NCBI RefSeq assembly: GCF_015602705.1
Contig: NZ_CP059081.1
Span: 1,559,702 to 1,623,701, forward strand
Length of the DNA stretch: 64,000 nt
Reading direction: 5' to 3'
Source of the DNA: Acinetobacter lwoffii
GTDB taxonomy: Bacteria; Pseudomonadota; Gammaproteobacteria; Pseudomonadales; Moraxellaceae
Of this stretch, positions 1 through 11,367 are shown one piece after another. The position numbers and the translations under genes are program-made. Under the pieces are notes generated by a model that ran no database searches, was not told the origin of the DNA, and worked only from the letters and a program-made list of their open reading frames with translations. Numbering within the stretch: position 1 is the stretch's first letter; the number at the start of each line of letters is the position of its first letter.

Positions 1-1
1 A

Positions 2-136
2 AAGATCGTAGTTACACCACATGTCGCCTCACATGCGCCCATGTCTGTGGTAGTGGAACAGATTCTGGAAAATGACCGACGTTTAAATCTCGGGCTGGAT
101 TTGTGCCATCAGGTAGATGTTAATAAAGGCTATTAA
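2..136 (+). CDS. C-terminal end of a D-2-hydroxyacid dehydrogenase (partial)
   Basis: Only the last 44 codons lie in the window; the gene enters from the left edge and ends at TAA 134-136. The reading contains TPHVASH followed by a short helix and the tail NKGY. This resembles the C-terminus of glyoxylate/hydroxypyruvate reductases of the GhrA type, where the His of the PH motif is the catalytic acid/base. Such enzymes reduce glyoxylate or hydroxypyruvate with NAD(P)H in the cytoplasm. The assignment to this subfamily is inference from a short tail. The next gene starts 35 bases downstream on the same strand. Confidence 0.6.
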   Translation, partial: KIVVTPHVASHAPMSVVVEQILENDRRLNLGLDLCHQVDVNKGY

Positions 137-170
137 TTGTAGAGATACAGACAAAAAAATAAGGAAATTG

Positions 171-1954
<1,784 letters not shown>

Positions 1955-1981
1955 TTAACTTTAGTGCAGTCGCTGAATAGG

Positions 1982-2011
1982 AAAGCCATTCCACCATGAA
2001 TGGCTTTTTTT
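1982..2011 (+). terminator. Rho-independent terminator after the nitronate monooxygenase gene
   Basis: Stem AAAGCCATTC (1982-1991) pairs with GAATGGCTTT (1998-2007) across a 6-base loop and runs into a T tract ending at 2011. It closes the transcription unit that begins before 171. Confidence 0.9.
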
Positions 2012-2165
2012 CATCCTGTATATTTTTTATTTTTAAATGAGAAATTTCATCGAATGACTAGATTTTATTCTTTAAATTATATTATAGTGGATTTAAAACA
2101 TAATTTCGTATTATGAAATTAATTGTCATAAATATACAAATTAGAACTCATACAAGGGAATTACG

Positions 2166-3968
2166 ATGAGAAATTATATTGCGCCATTAAAAGACATGAA
2201 GTTTGTCCTGAAAGACCTGTTAAACGTTGAAAAGAAATATCAGGGCTATGCAAAATTCGCAGACAAGGTTTCTATGGATATTATGGAGCAATATCTGGAA
2301 GTCGCTGCGGACTTTTGCCAAAACGAACTTCTACCGATTAATGCGACAGGCGACCAGCAGGGTTGCCGTTTGCAGGATGGCGTCGTAACTACCCCGGATG
2401 GGTTTAAAGCAGCTTATGACAAATATGTAGAACTCGGCTTTACCTCATTAACTGGTGACGAAGCATATGGCGGTCAGGGCTTCCCGACCTTATACCGTAT
2501 TGCCATTTCTGAAATTATTACCGCAACGAACTGGTCTTGGGGCATGTACCCAGGCCTGTCCCATGGTGCCATGCGTACTTTAGAGCACCACGGTAGCGAT
2601 GAACAGAAACAGAAGTTTCTGGTACCTTTAATTGCAGGCCGCTGGACTGGAACCATGTGCTTGACTGAATCTCATGCCGGTTCTGACCTAGGTTTAATCC
2701 GTACCAAAGCAGTGCCAAATGAAGACGGCAGCTATAGCATCAGTGGCGAGAAAATCTTTATCTCAGCCGGTGAACATGATCTGGCTGAAAATATCGTGCA
2801 TATCGTATTGGCACGTTTGCCAGATGCACCTGCGGGAACCAAAGGTATTTCGCTGTTTATTGTGCCGAAATACAATCTGGATGAAGCTGGTAATGTGGCT
2901 TCCCGTAATGGCGTGGTATGTAGCGCTCTTGAACACAAGATGGGGATCCACGGTAACGCGACCTGTGTGCTGAATTTTGATAATGCCAAAGGTTTCCTGA
3001 TTGGGCCTGAAAATCGCGGCCTAAACTGCATGTTTACCTTTATGAACTCGGCACGTATCGGTACAGCCATTCAAGGCTTGGCAGCAGCAGAGTCTTCTTA
3101 CCAGGGGGCATTGGCTTATGCCCAAGACCGTCTGGCGATGCGTTCACTTGAAGGTGCGAAAGCGCCAGGCCAACCTGCAGATCCGATTATCGTGCATCCG
3201 GCAGTACGTAACATGCTGCTGACTCAAAAGGTGTTTGCAGAAGGTTCACGTGCACTTGCATATTATCTGGCGACCTATGCCGATATCGCTGAAGCCACTG
3301 ACAGCCCGGAAGAAAAGAAAGCAGCTGAAGACCGTCTAGCATTATTAACCCCTATTGCCAAAGCATTAATGACCGAAACCGGCATAGAAGCGGCTAAACA
3401 TGGTATGCAGATTTTCGGTGGTCACGGTTATATTGCTGAACATGGCATGGAACAGATTGCCCGTGATGCACGTATTGCCAGCCTCTATGAAGGAACTACT
3501 GAAATTCAGTCCATTGACTTGCTGGCGCGTAAAGTGCTGGGCTCAAAATTGGGTTTGCTGACCGCATTAACCGATGAAATTCAGGGCTTTGTAAAAGAGC
3601 ATCAGCAACATGTCCAGTTCAGCCAGCAAGTTGCACAAGTCAGCCAGTTGACTGAAAAATGGCTGAAATTAACCAGAACCATTCAGGAGCAGGCTCAACA
3701 GTCTGCCAATGAAATTGGGGCAGCATCAGTTGACTACCTATATTTCTCTGGTTATGTCGTGTCCGCTTATTTGTGGCTGAAAATGGCAATTACTGCGCAG
3801 CAGAAAATTGAAGAAGGCAATACTGATCCGTTCTATGCAGCCAAGATCAAAACTGCACAATTCTTCTTTGCGCGTATTTTGCCAAGAACTTCAACCCACT
3901 TTGCCAATATTCAGGCGGGCGGTGAAAGCCTGTTTTTACTTGAACCTGAAGAGTTCAAATTCGATTAA
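2166..3968 (+). CDS. Acyl-CoA dehydrogenase, long form with C-terminal extension
   Basis: FAD enzyme of 600 residues that oxidises an acyl-CoA to the 2,3-enoyl-CoA and passes electrons to ETF. Seen in order: N-terminal domain, the middle-domain signature CLTESHAGSDLG near residues 163-174, the C-terminal helical domain with QIFGGHGYIAEHG, and the catalytic-base region YEGTTEIQ with Glu442. About 150 extra residues follow, typical of the DmdC/FadE-like long subfamily. The ATG follows AAGGGAATTACG, and the 210-base upstream region is AT-rich and suits a promoter. The gene starts a plus-strand run with a hydrolase, a flavin monooxygenase and a CoA ligase but is separated from them by a terminator. 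Chain-length preference cannot be read from the sequence. Confidence 0.88.
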   Translation: MRNYIAPLKDMKFVLKDLLNVEKKYQGYAKFADKVSMDIMEQYLEVAADFCQNELLPINATGDQQGCRLQDGVVTTPDGFKAAYDKYVELGFTSLTGDEAYGGQGFPTLYRIAISEIITATNWSWGMYPGLSHGAMRTLEHHGSDEQKQKFLVPLIAGRWTGTMCLTESHAGSDLGLIRTKAVPNEDGSYSISGEKIFISAGEHDLAENIVHIVLARLPDAPAGTKGISLFIVPKYNLDEAGNVASRNGVVCSALEHKMGIHGNATCVLNFDNAKGFLIGPENRGLNCMFTFMNSARIGTAIQGLAAAESSYQGALAYAQDRLAMRSLEGAKAPGQPADPIIVHPAVRNMLLTQKVFAEGSRALAYYLATYADIAEATDSPEEKKAAEDRLALLTPIAKALMTETGIEAAKHGMQIFGGHGYIAEHGMEQIARDARIASLYEGTTEIQSIDLLARKVLGSKLGLLTALTDEIQGFVKEHQQHVQFSQQVAQVSQLTEKWLKLTRTIQEQAQQSANEIGAASVDYLYFSGYVVSAYLWLKMAITAQQKIEEGNTDPFYAAKIKTAQFFFARILPRTSTHFANIQAGGESLFLLEPEEFKFD

Positions 3969-3975
3969 ACCTTTT

Positions 3976-4007
3976 GACCCACGATACTCGTGTCGTGGGT
4001 CTTTTTT
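3976..4007 (+). terminator. Rho-independent terminator after the long acyl-CoA dehydrogenase gene
   Basis: Stem GACCCACGA (3976-3984) and TCGTGGGTC (3993-4001) with an 8-base loop, followed by six T residues. Confidence 0.9.
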
Positions 4008-4096
4008 AATAATTTTTGCATCCTCACCCAATTCAAATATTGAGATTTATTCTCGGATATTGAATAAACCATAAAACAACAAGATCAGGAGTCTAT

Positions 4097-4936
4097 ATGG
4101 ATTTAGACATGATTACTCGACAGTGTCCTTATGCTGATCTGCAGCTTAATTTTCATGAAGTCGGACAGCGTTCTGCATTTCCGACTATTATTTTGATTCA
4201 TGGCACCGGTGGAAATACCGACAAGCATTTCAGCTATATTTTTCCGATGCTGGGTATTCATCAGCGGGTTTTATCCATTGATTTGCATACCCCGAATAAA
4301 GCTGATCTAAAGGTGACTGATTTTAGCCAACAGGTTGAAGCATTGATTCAGCATGCAGTTGCAAAAGATGAAATCATTACAGTGGTCGGCTATTCACTCG
4401 GTGCCGTGATTGCTGCACAAGTGGCAGCCAGTTTAAAACAGCGCGTAGCGCGTTTGATCTTGTTAGCCGGTTGGGCCAAAACCAGCTCGGTGCAACAACT
4501 GCGTACCGTTATCTGGCAACAGTTATTTACTGAACAATCTGCGGCCTTGCCTCATTTTGTCAATTATTGCCTATATAGCGATGACTATCTATCTGCCCGT
4601 AGCGAACAGCAGGTACTGGATCTGGCACGTTTTGTTAAACCTTCCCAAGATGCAGCCAAACAGCGTGAACTGAATTATCGCATTGATATTACATCAGCTT
4701 TATCTGACATCTGTGCAGAGACTCTAGTCGTTGCCTGTCGTGAAGACCGCATGGTGCCTGTAGCGCAAGCTAAACTGCTGTTTGCTTCAATTTCGAACAG
4801 TCGCTATATCGAAATTTCTTCAGGACATGCGCTCTATGTCGAAGCGCCAGCAGAAGTAGTGCAACTGATCAATCAGTTTAGCCAGCATCCAGAACAATAT
4901 CCGGCGAATCAAAAAATCCAGCCTTATATGCCTTAA
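4097..4936 (+). CDS. Alpha/beta-hydrolase fold protein
   Basis: Hydrolase of 279 residues. The oxyanion loop is LIHGTGGN at about 33-40, the nucleophile elbow is VVGYSLGA with Ser100, an acid-loop Asp is likely in the CREDRMVP region, and the catalytic His is in SSGHALYVEAP near residue 248. Such enzymes cleave esters, lactones or C-C bonds. The gene lies 12 bases before a Baeyer-Villiger-type monooxygenase, which makes esters or lactones from ketones, so hydrolysis of that product is a reasonable role by inference. AGGAG before ATG 4097 supports the start. Confidence 0.82.
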   Translation: MDLDMITRQCPYADLQLNFHEVGQRSAFPTIILIHGTGGNTDKHFSYIFPMLGIHQRVLSIDLHTPNKADLKVTDFSQQVEALIQHAVAKDEIITVVGYSLGAVIAAQVAASLKQRVARLILLAGWAKTSSVQQLRTVIWQQLFTEQSAALPHFVNYCLYSDDYLSARSEQQVLDLARFVKPSQDAAKQRELNYRIDITSALSDICAETLVVACREDRMVPVAQAKLLFASISNSRYIEISSGHALYVEAPAEVVQLINQFSQHPEQYPANQKIQPYMP

Positions 4937-4948
4937 AGGAGATAAATA

Positions 4949-6445
4949 ATGCAAGCTCAAGGACAGCGCAGCAAGATTCTGATTGTAGGCAGCGGTTTTG
5001 GTGGTTTGGGAATGGCAATCCGCCTTAAACAGCAGGGCATCCACGATTTTAAAATCATTGAACGTGCAGCAGAAGTGGGTGGAACATGGCGTGACAATAC
5101 CTATCCCGGGGTCGCCTGTGATGTACCTTCCCATTTATATTCTTTCTCGTTTATTAAAAATCCCAACTGGTCGCGTGTCTTTCCACAAGGGGTAGAAATT
5201 CAGCGCTATTTAATTCAATGCTGTGATCAGGAAAATATCCGGCCACATATCGATTTTCATACCCAACTGGAAAAGGCCAGCTGGAATGCACGAGAACGCA
5301 TCTGGGAAATTCACACCTCTATAGGTCTGTATCAGGCTGAGATTTTAATTACCGCAACCGGGCATCTGGCAGATGAGCATCTCCCGAAAATTCCGGGGCT
5401 GGAAGAATTTGAAGGCCAAGTGATGCATTCCGCGCGCTGGAACCACGAGCTGAATCTGGAAAATCAACATGTCGTTGTGGTGGGTTCTGGTGCTTCTGCC
5501 ATCCAGCTTGTGCCGGAAATTTCCAAAACAGCCAAAAGCCTGACCGTCTTGCAACGTAGTGCGCCATATATTTTGCCCCGACCAGACCGAGCTTATTCTG
5601 AGTCAGAAAAACAGCTTTTCCGCAAAGATCCGGACAGTATGTCGGCCCTCAGACATTCCTTGTTCTGGGGCAATGAATACAATTTTGCCCAGCGCCGTAA
5701 TCTGAAAAGCCAGATTGAGCGGGTCAAGAAAAACTGCCTGCAATTCTTAAAACATCAGATTTCAGATCCTGAATTACAGCGCAAACTTACGCCGAATTAT
5801 GAACCTGGTTGTAAGCGCTTATTGCTTTCTAATGATTATTATCCAACTTTTCTAAAACCAAATGTCACACTTGAAGACTCAGCATTGGCAGAAGTTATGA
5901 AAGACGGTGTATTAAGCCAGGCTGGAAATAAATTTTCTGCAGATATCATCGTATTTGCGACAGGATTTGAAGCGGCACGTCCACCCTATGCCGCAAAGGT
6001 GGTGGGTAAACAGGGTTTAAGCCTGGAGCAGCAATGGTCCAGCGGTATGCAGGGTTATCAGTCAACGACCGTACACAACTTTCCAAACCTGTTCATCCTG
6101 AATGGGCCAAATACAGGCAGTGGACATAATTCAGCACTTTATTTTCTGGAAACCCAGTTTGATCTGGTGCTGGATGCCTTGCAGTTTTTTGAGCAGGAAC
6201 AGATTCAGGTCTTTGAAGCGGATCAGAGTGCTGAAAATAGCTATATGCAGGAGCTACAGCAGCTTTCCCAAGGTAGTGTCTGGTTATCGGAAAGCTGTAA
6301 AAGCTGGTATCTGGACCCGGTCAGTCGCAAGCTGACTTTGGTCTGGCCGGATTATGCTCATTCATTTAGGGATAAAAATCAGCATTTTATTCGTAGCGGT
6401 TATCACTACCAGTATGTTGAATCGAGACAGCAGAAAGTGGTGTAA
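4949..6445 (+). CDS. Flavin-containing monooxygenase, Baeyer-Villiger type
   Basis: Protein of 498 residues with two dinucleotide-binding motifs: IVGSGFGGLG near the N-terminus for FAD and VVGSGASAIQ near residue 175 for NADPH. Between them lies FEGQVMHSARWN, which fits the type I Baeyer-Villiger fingerprint FxGxxxHxxxW with Phe154, Gly156, His160 and Trp164. The segment GGTWRDNTYPGVACDVPS is typical of the cyclohexanone/phenylacetone monooxygenase group. These enzymes insert one oxygen next to a ketone to give an ester or lactone. AAGGAGAT precedes ATG 4949. It sits in a tight pair with the upstream hydrolase. The substrate is unknown; classical FMO N- or S-oxidation is the alternative. Confidence 0.85.
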   Translation: MQAQGQRSKILIVGSGFGGLGMAIRLKQQGIHDFKIIERAAEVGGTWRDNTYPGVACDVPSHLYSFSFIKNPNWSRVFPQGVEIQRYLIQCCDQENIRPHIDFHTQLEKASWNARERIWEIHTSIGLYQAEILITATGHLADEHLPKIPGLEEFEGQVMHSARWNHELNLENQHVVVVGSGASAIQLVPEISKTAKSLTVLQRSAPYILPRPDRAYSESEKQLFRKDPDSMSALRHSLFWGNEYNFAQRRNLKSQIERVKKNCLQFLKHQISDPELQRKLTPNYEPGCKRLLLSNDYYPTFLKPNVTLEDSALAEVMKDGVLSQAGNKFSADIIVFATGFEAARPPYAAKVVGKQGLSLEQQWSSGMQGYQSTTVHNFPNLFILNGPNTGSGHNSALYFLETQFDLVLDALQFFEQEQIQVFEADQSAENSYMQELQQLSQGSVWLSESCKSWYLDPVSRKLTLVWPDYAHSFRDKNQHFIRSGYHYQYVESRQQKVV

Positions 6446-6521
6446 AAATATTTAATTAAAATCAAAATCTTATGGTTTAAATAATACAAAATAATTGTAA
6501 ATCCAGGACAGGAGTATAGTC

Positions 6522-8204
6522 ATGAGCAGTCAGCCATGGATGGAAGAATATAAAAAGTGGAATATCAATCCGGAGTTTACCCGGCCAGATCCTGAGAAAA
6601 CCCTGAGCACGACAATTGCTGAGAATTTGATAAAATTTCAGGATAAAACCGCATTTATCTATCTGGATCGTAAATTCAGCTATCACGATATCGATGTGTA
6701 TAGCCAGAAACTGGCAAGCTATTTACAGAGCCTTGGGCTGACTGCTGGCAGCCGTATTGCGGTGATGCTGCCTAATATTATTCAATATCCAATTGCTACT
6801 TTTGCCATTATTCGTGCGGGTTATGTGCTGGTCAATGTCAATCCCATGTACACCCAGCGCGAGCTCTATCATCAACTACAGGATTCAGGTGCAGAAGCCT
6901 TGATTATCCTGGGACAGACTTTAGAGCAATTAACAGCACTAGATGAATGTCCTCAACTCAAATATGTCATTTCAACGCATCCGCTGGATTTTATTCAAGA
7001 GCAGCCAAGTACTATTTATAGTCAGGCAGCACAATATCCGGATAAACAGTTTTCTGACTTTAGACAGGCAATAAATCAGGTAGAGATTATTGATTTTGCA
7101 CCGCCTGTACAGCATCAGGAAGATACGGTCATTCTGCAATACACGGGAGGTACCACAGGTGTTTCTAAAGGCGCAGAACTGAGCCATCGCAATATTTTAT
7201 TTAATATCGCCCAGAACAGTACCGTGTTTATCAGCCATTTTGGTGATCGCTATGCCGCTGAAAATGAATATGTATTCTGTGCTTTGCCACTGTATCACAT
7301 TTATGGATTTACCATCTGCCTGTTCAGTTATGGTTTAAGCCGTGGTTTTGCCAATGTCTTGATTCCAAATCCGAGAGATCTGGATGCTTTGGTGGATCAA
7401 TACCAGAAACATCCACCGACCGTTTTTCCGGGTGTGAATACCATGTTTAATGCCTTGGCGCATCATTCACGTTTCCGTGAGCTGGATCATTCACGCCTGA
7501 AAACCACAACCGGCGGAGGAGCATCTATTCTGAAAAATACGGCAGAGTTATGGCATGAGGTTACAGGCTGCCAGATTTATGAAGGCTACGGACTTTCTGA
7601 AACCTCACCGACTGCAACTTTTAACCCGCCTTTAAGCCGGCGATTTAGTGGCACGATTGGCTTGCCATTGGCAGGAACTGAAATTCTAATTCTGAATGAT
7701 GAAGGAAAACCTGTAGAGCTTAATCAGGCTGGAGAAATCGCCATACGTGGTCCACAGGTAATGAAAAGATACTGGCAGCAACCCGAAGCAACAGCACAGG
7801 TATTTACCAAAGATGGATTCTTCCTGACAGGTGATATCGGTTGTATGGACGAACAAGGCTATATCACCATTCTGGACCGCAAAAAAGACATGATTCTGGT
7901 CTCCGGATTTAATGTTTATCCCAATGAGCTGGAAGGCGTACTGTCCAAACATCCTAATATACTGGAATGTGCAGTGATTGGTATTGATGATGAAAAATCT
8001 GGACAGGTACCCAAGGCATTTATTGTGAAACAGGATAAAACTCTGACCCAAGATGAAGTCATGACTTATCTGAAGCAGCAACTGACCAGTTATAAACTGC
8101 CGAAATTCATTGAATTTGTGTCCGAACTACCAAAGTCTGCAGTAGGCAAAATTCTGCGTCGTGAACTGCCTCGTACTGTTCAGCCCAGCGCTAAGGCCTG
8201 TTAA
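6522..8204 (+). CDS. Long/medium-chain acyl-CoA synthetase (AMP-forming)
   Basis: ANL-superfamily enzyme of 560 residues. The P-loop is YTGGTTGVSKGA near residue 207, the adenine-binding segment is YEGYGLSETSP near 353, the hinge is TGDIG...LDRKKDMILVSGFNVYP near 435-468, and the C-terminal catalytic Lys is in SAVGKILRREL near 545. It resembles FadD-like long-chain fatty acid CoA ligases. It activates a carboxylic acid as acyl-AMP and then acyl-CoA, probably the acid released by the upstream monooxygenase-hydrolase pair (inference). A 76-base gap separates it from the monooxygenase, and ACAGGAG precedes the ATG. It ends at a shared terminator facing the CoA-transferase gene. Confidence 0.87.
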   Translation: MSSQPWMEEYKKWNINPEFTRPDPEKTLSTTIAENLIKFQDKTAFIYLDRKFSYHDIDVYSQKLASYLQSLGLTAGSRIAVMLPNIIQYPIATFAIIRAGYVLVNVNPMYTQRELYHQLQDSGAEALIILGQTLEQLTALDECPQLKYVISTHPLDFIQEQPSTIYSQAAQYPDKQFSDFRQAINQVEIIDFAPPVQHQEDTVILQYTGGTTGVSKGAELSHRNILFNIAQNSTVFISHFGDRYAAENEYVFCALPLYHIYGFTICLFSYGLSRGFANVLIPNPRDLDALVDQYQKHPPTVFPGVNTMFNALAHHSRFRELDHSRLKTTTGGGASILKNTAELWHEVTGCQIYEGYGLSETSPTATFNPPLSRRFSGTIGLPLAGTEILILNDEGKPVELNQAGEIAIRGPQVMKRYWQQPEATAQVFTKDGFFLTGDIGCMDEQGYITILDRKKDMILVSGFNVYPNELEGVLSKHPNILECAVIGIDDEKSGQVPKAFIVKQDKTLTQDEVMTYLKQQLTSYKLPKFIEFVSELPKSAVGKILRRELPRTVQPSAKAC

Positions 8205-8231
8205 GGAATGATCTAATCCATTATCTTTAAA

Positions 8232-8263
8232 GTAAAAAAGGAATCGAAAGATTCCTTTTTTAC
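8232..8263. terminator. Bidirectional terminator between convergent genes
   Basis: Perfect 14-base arms (8232-8245 and 8250-8263) around a GAAA loop, with A and T runs at both ends, so it can end transcription from the acyl-CoA synthetase (+) and from the CoA-transferase (-). Confidence 0.92.
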
Positions 8264-8274
8264 TGCTTGCAGGA

Positions 8275-9498
8275 TTATAGCTGCTGGATGATTTTTTTGC
8301 TTTTTAGTTCTTCTATTTCAGCAGAACTTAAATATTGACTCAAAATGGCATCGGTATCTTCACCCAGACAAGGTGGGGCCTTTTTATATTCTACCGGTGT
8401 CTTGGAGAGTTTAATCGGTGAACCGATTGAGGTGTAATCTTCACGTAAAGTATGCGGCATCTGAATCACCATATCGCGTGCCAATACCTGTTCTTCTTGC
8501 AAAGTCTGTTTCAGGTCATTGATCATTCCTACCGGCACTTTAACCGCATGGATTAAATCCACCCAGGTTTTTGCCGGTCTAGTATAGAAATGAGCCTGTA
8601 GAACTGTGGTCAATTCTTCACGATGTGTAACACGTCCAGAATTTTTTAAGAAGCGAGGATCTTCTGCCACCTTAGCCAGACCAACGGCCTGACACAAAGC
8701 TTGGAATTGCAGATCGTTACCACAGGCGATAATAAATTCACCTTCCTGGGCTTTAAACACCTGATAGGGCACAATATTGGCATGTGCATTTCCGAAGCGA
8801 CCGGGGACTTTGCCTGAGGTGAGATAATTCATGGCCAGAACAGAGAGGGAAGCAACCTGGGTATCTAACAGCGCCATATCAATATACTGACCTTCACCGG
8901 TTTTCTCACGGGACAACAAAGCCGCCTGAATGGCAATTGCGGCATATAAGCCGGTGGTCAAATCGGCAAAGGCCAGACCTGCTTTTTGCGGGCCACCACC
9001 GGGCAGATCGTCACGTTCGCCAGTGACACTCATCATGCCGCCCATTCCCTGAACGATAAAATCATAGCCCGGCTCTTGCGCACGCGGACCGTTCTGGCCA
9101 AAACCGGTAATAGAACAATATACCAGTCGCGGATTTAGCTGACTCAGACTTTCATAATCCAGCCCATATCGTTTCAACGAACCGGCTTTATAGTTTTCAA
9201 TGACTACATCGCTTTGTTCAGCAAGCTTTTTGATAATACTTTGACCTTCAGGTGTAGATAAATCGATTGCAACCGAATGCTTGCCACGGTTGGCTGACAG
9301 GTAATAAGCCGATTCATGGGTATCTTGCTGCTGATTGTTTTTAAGCCAAGGTGGTCCCCAGATACGGGTATCATCCCCATGATCCGGTTTTTCAATCTTG
9401 ATCACTTCTGCACCCAGATCAGCCAGAATCTGGCTACACCAGGGCCCAGCCAAAATCCGGCTTAAATCCAGTACACGAAATCCTGTTAAAGCACCCAT
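8275..9498 (-). CDS. CaiB/BaiF family (class III) CoA-transferase
   Basis: Protein of 407 residues from ATG 9498, which is preceded by AGGGAG at proper distance; upstream in-frame codons lack such a site. The N-terminus GFRVLDLSRILAGPWCSQ and the GADVIKIEKP-like segment are family marks, and MALLDTQVA near residue 167 holds the Asp that forms the mixed anhydride/CoA thioester. Class III transferases move CoA between carboxylic acids, for example succinyl-CoA to a substrate acid. It is divergent from an MFS carrier and convergent with an acyl-CoA synthetase, so it probably activates the carried substrate, but the acid is unknown. Confidence 0.87.
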   Translation of the reverse strand: MGALTGFRVLDLSRILAGPWCSQILADLGAEVIKIEKPDHGDDTRIWGPPWLKNNQQQDTHESAYYLSANRGKHSVAIDLSTPEGQSIIKKLAEQSDVVIENYKAGSLKRYGLDYESLSQLNPRLVYCSITGFGQNGPRAQEPGYDFIVQGMGGMMSVTGERDDLPGGGPQKAGLAFADLTTGLYAAIAIQAALLSREKTGEGQYIDMALLDTQVASLSVLAMNYLTSGKVPGRFGNAHANIVPYQVFKAQEGEFIIACGNDLQFQALCQAVGLAKVAEDPRFLKNSGRVTHREELTTVLQAHFYTRPAKTWVDLIHAVKVPVGMINDLKQTLQEEQVLARDMVIQMPHTLREDYTSIGSPIKLSKTPVEYKKAPPCLGEDTDAILSQYLSSAEIEELKSKKIIQQL

Positions 9499-9854
9499 CG
9501 TTACGCTCCCTGTTCGATCATATTCAAATGACATATCGTTCTTATCCCTCTTTTTAAAGCTATATGAAAATGAAAGAACAATCAACTTTATGATAATAAA
9601 TTTCGTATAACAAAATAAAACATCTAAATTGATGAATATTCATCTTATTTTCTTTAGCCTGATGCAAATATAAGTATGAACGAAGAACAAGAGGTCACTG
9701 ATAAAAAGGAAAAAGCGATCTCCCAGACAGGATTAAAAAAGGAGTCAATCAAGTGAATTAAAAACGGATTAGCCTTAAAGCATATTCATTAGCGGAATAG
9801 CTTTAAATATAAAAGATCATGAAAACCTAAGGATAGGAAAACAGAGATTTAAAT
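9499..9854. other. Intergenic region between divergent CoA-transferase and MFS genes
   Basis: The 356 bases are AT-rich and hold no convincing gene. They must contain the promoters for both divergent genes. No clear palindromic operator was seen. Confidence 0.5.
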
Positions 9855-11126
9855 ATGACGGATTTAGCGAGAGAATTAGAAAAGATTAAACCGACGACCA
9901 AACGAACCCAGCAAATTGCTTTTATTTTCGCCTTTCTGGCTTTACTGGTGGATGGCGCGGACATGTTGCTGCTGTCTTTCAGCTTAAACAGTCTGAAAGC
10001 AGAATTTGGCTTAAGTAATTTACAGGCTGGTGCACTGGGCAGTTTTAGCTTGGCAGGTATGGCGATTGGTGGCTTTATAGGTGGCTGGGCCTGTGACCGT
10101 CTGGGCCGTGTACGTACCGTAGTCATTTCGATTCTGGTATTTTCCATATTGACCGCAGCCTTAGGTTTTGCACAAAACTTTGAACAATTTGCTGTTTTAC
10201 GCTTTCTGTCTGCTTTCGGTATTGGCTCTTTATATATTGCAGCCAATACGCTCATGGCTGAATATGTTCCAACTGAATATCGCACCACGGTTTTAGGTAC
10301 CTTACAGGCAGGATGGACCGTCGGTTATATTGTGGCCACTGTACTGGCAGGCTGGATCATTCCGGAATATGGCTGGAGAACCCTGTTTTTTATTGCCATT
10401 ATTCCCTCGGTTATGGCGATTTTTATCCAGAAACTGGTTCCTGAGCCAGAATCCTGGCAGCGTGCACGTTTGCAGCGTCTATATGCCCCAGCTGAAATCA
10501 CAGCACAGCAACCCGCCAAAAAAAGCACAGTCAAAGAGATTTTCGCGGATCCTGCGAATCGCAGAATGTTTATTTTGTGGATCTTTACGGCCGGTTTTCT
10601 GCAATTTGGCTACTATGGCGTAAACAACTGGATGCCGGCATATCTGGAATCTGAATTGCACATGAATTTTAAATCTATGGCCGGCTATATGATTGGTACT
10701 TATGTGGCGATGATTTTCGGGAAAATTCTAGCGGGCTTTGCCGCAGACCGTCTGGGTAGACGCGCTGTCTTTTCGTTTGGAGCAATTGGAACGGCGATTT
10801 TCCTGCCCGTGATTGTGCTATTCAATACGCCAGAGAATATTGCCTATCTGCTGATTTTCTTTGGATTCCTGTATGGTATTCCATATGCGATTAATGCCAC
10901 TTATATGACAGAAAGCTTCGCCACCTCGATTCGTGGTACTGCGGTAGGCGGTGCTTATAATGCAGGCCGTATTGGCGCCATGTTTGCCCCTGCAATTATT
11001 GGTGCAGCAGCCAGCGGTGGTTCAATTGGCCTAGGCTTCCTGATTATGGGCGGTGCCTATTTCTTGTGTGGTGCAGTGTCAGGGATATTCATCAAAGACC
11101 GTCAATACGATCCACAAAAGGCATAA
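9855..11126 (+). CDS. MFS transporter, aromatic/organic acid symporter-like
   Basis: Integral membrane carrier of 423 residues with about 12 hydrophobic segments. The loop 2-3 signature GGWACDRLGRVR is near residue 78 and its repeat AADRLGRRAV near 295. The first helix carries DGADMLLLS, like the D-x-x-D motif of aromatic acid:H+ symporters (AAHS) and NiaP-type carriers. It probably imports a carboxylic acid with protons. The divergent CoA-transferase and the adjacent CoA-ligase remnant suggest an organic acid that is activated to a CoA thioester. The gene ends 12 bases before a strong bidirectional terminator. Confidence 0.83.
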   Translation: MTDLARELEKIKPTTKRTQQIAFIFAFLALLVDGADMLLLSFSLNSLKAEFGLSNLQAGALGSFSLAGMAIGGFIGGWACDRLGRVRTVVISILVFSILTAALGFAQNFEQFAVLRFLSAFGIGSLYIAANTLMAEYVPTEYRTTVLGTLQAGWTVGYIVATVLAGWIIPEYGWRTLFFIAIIPSVMAIFIQKLVPEPESWQRARLQRLYAPAEITAQQPAKKSTVKEIFADPANRRMFILWIFTAGFLQFGYYGVNNWMPAYLESELHMNFKSMAGYMIGTYVAMIFGKILAGFAADRLGRRAVFSFGAIGTAIFLPVIVLFNTPENIAYLLIFFGFLYGIPYAINATYMTESFATSIRGTAVGGAYNAGRIGAMFAPAIIGAAASGGSIGLGFLIMGGAYFLCGAVSGIFIKDRQYDPQKA

Positions 11127-11137
11127 TTTCAACTTAT

Positions 11138-11169
11138 AAAAAAAGAGCCTGAATACAGGCTCTTTTTTT
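11138..11169. terminator. Bidirectional terminator
   Basis: Seven A residues, stem GAGCCTG (11145-11151), loop, CAGGCTC (11156-11162), seven T residues. It ends the MFS gene (+) and the MarR remnant (-). Confidence 0.92.
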
Positions 11170-11202
11170 ATATTCATCAATTAAAGCTGAATTTCTATTT
11201 GT

Positions 11203-11367
11203 TTATTCCTGATCTGCTTCTTTATGCAGATGAATACTTTTTAAACCATCATTTACTTTATTGAGCAGATGAATCAGGGTAATCACATCATCAAAAGCCA
11301 GCTTATTTAAGGCCTGACCATAAAAATCAAAGAAATCAGCTTGCAAGTTATCCCATGTTTCCAAGCT
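11203..11367 (-). pseudogene. 3' remnant of a MarR-family regulator
   Basis: Read on the minus strand, about 50 codons end at TAA 11205-11203. They include SLETWDNLQADFFDFYGQAL and NKLAFDDVITLIHLLNKVND, which resemble the C-terminal dimerisation helices of MarR-type repressors. The DNA-binding winged helix is missing: upstream (toward higher coordinates) the DNA becomes the coding strand of a CoA-ligase fragment. The remnant and that fragment meet or overlap at about 11355-11368, which looks like a deletion junction. Neither function nor expression is expected. Confidence 0.6.
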
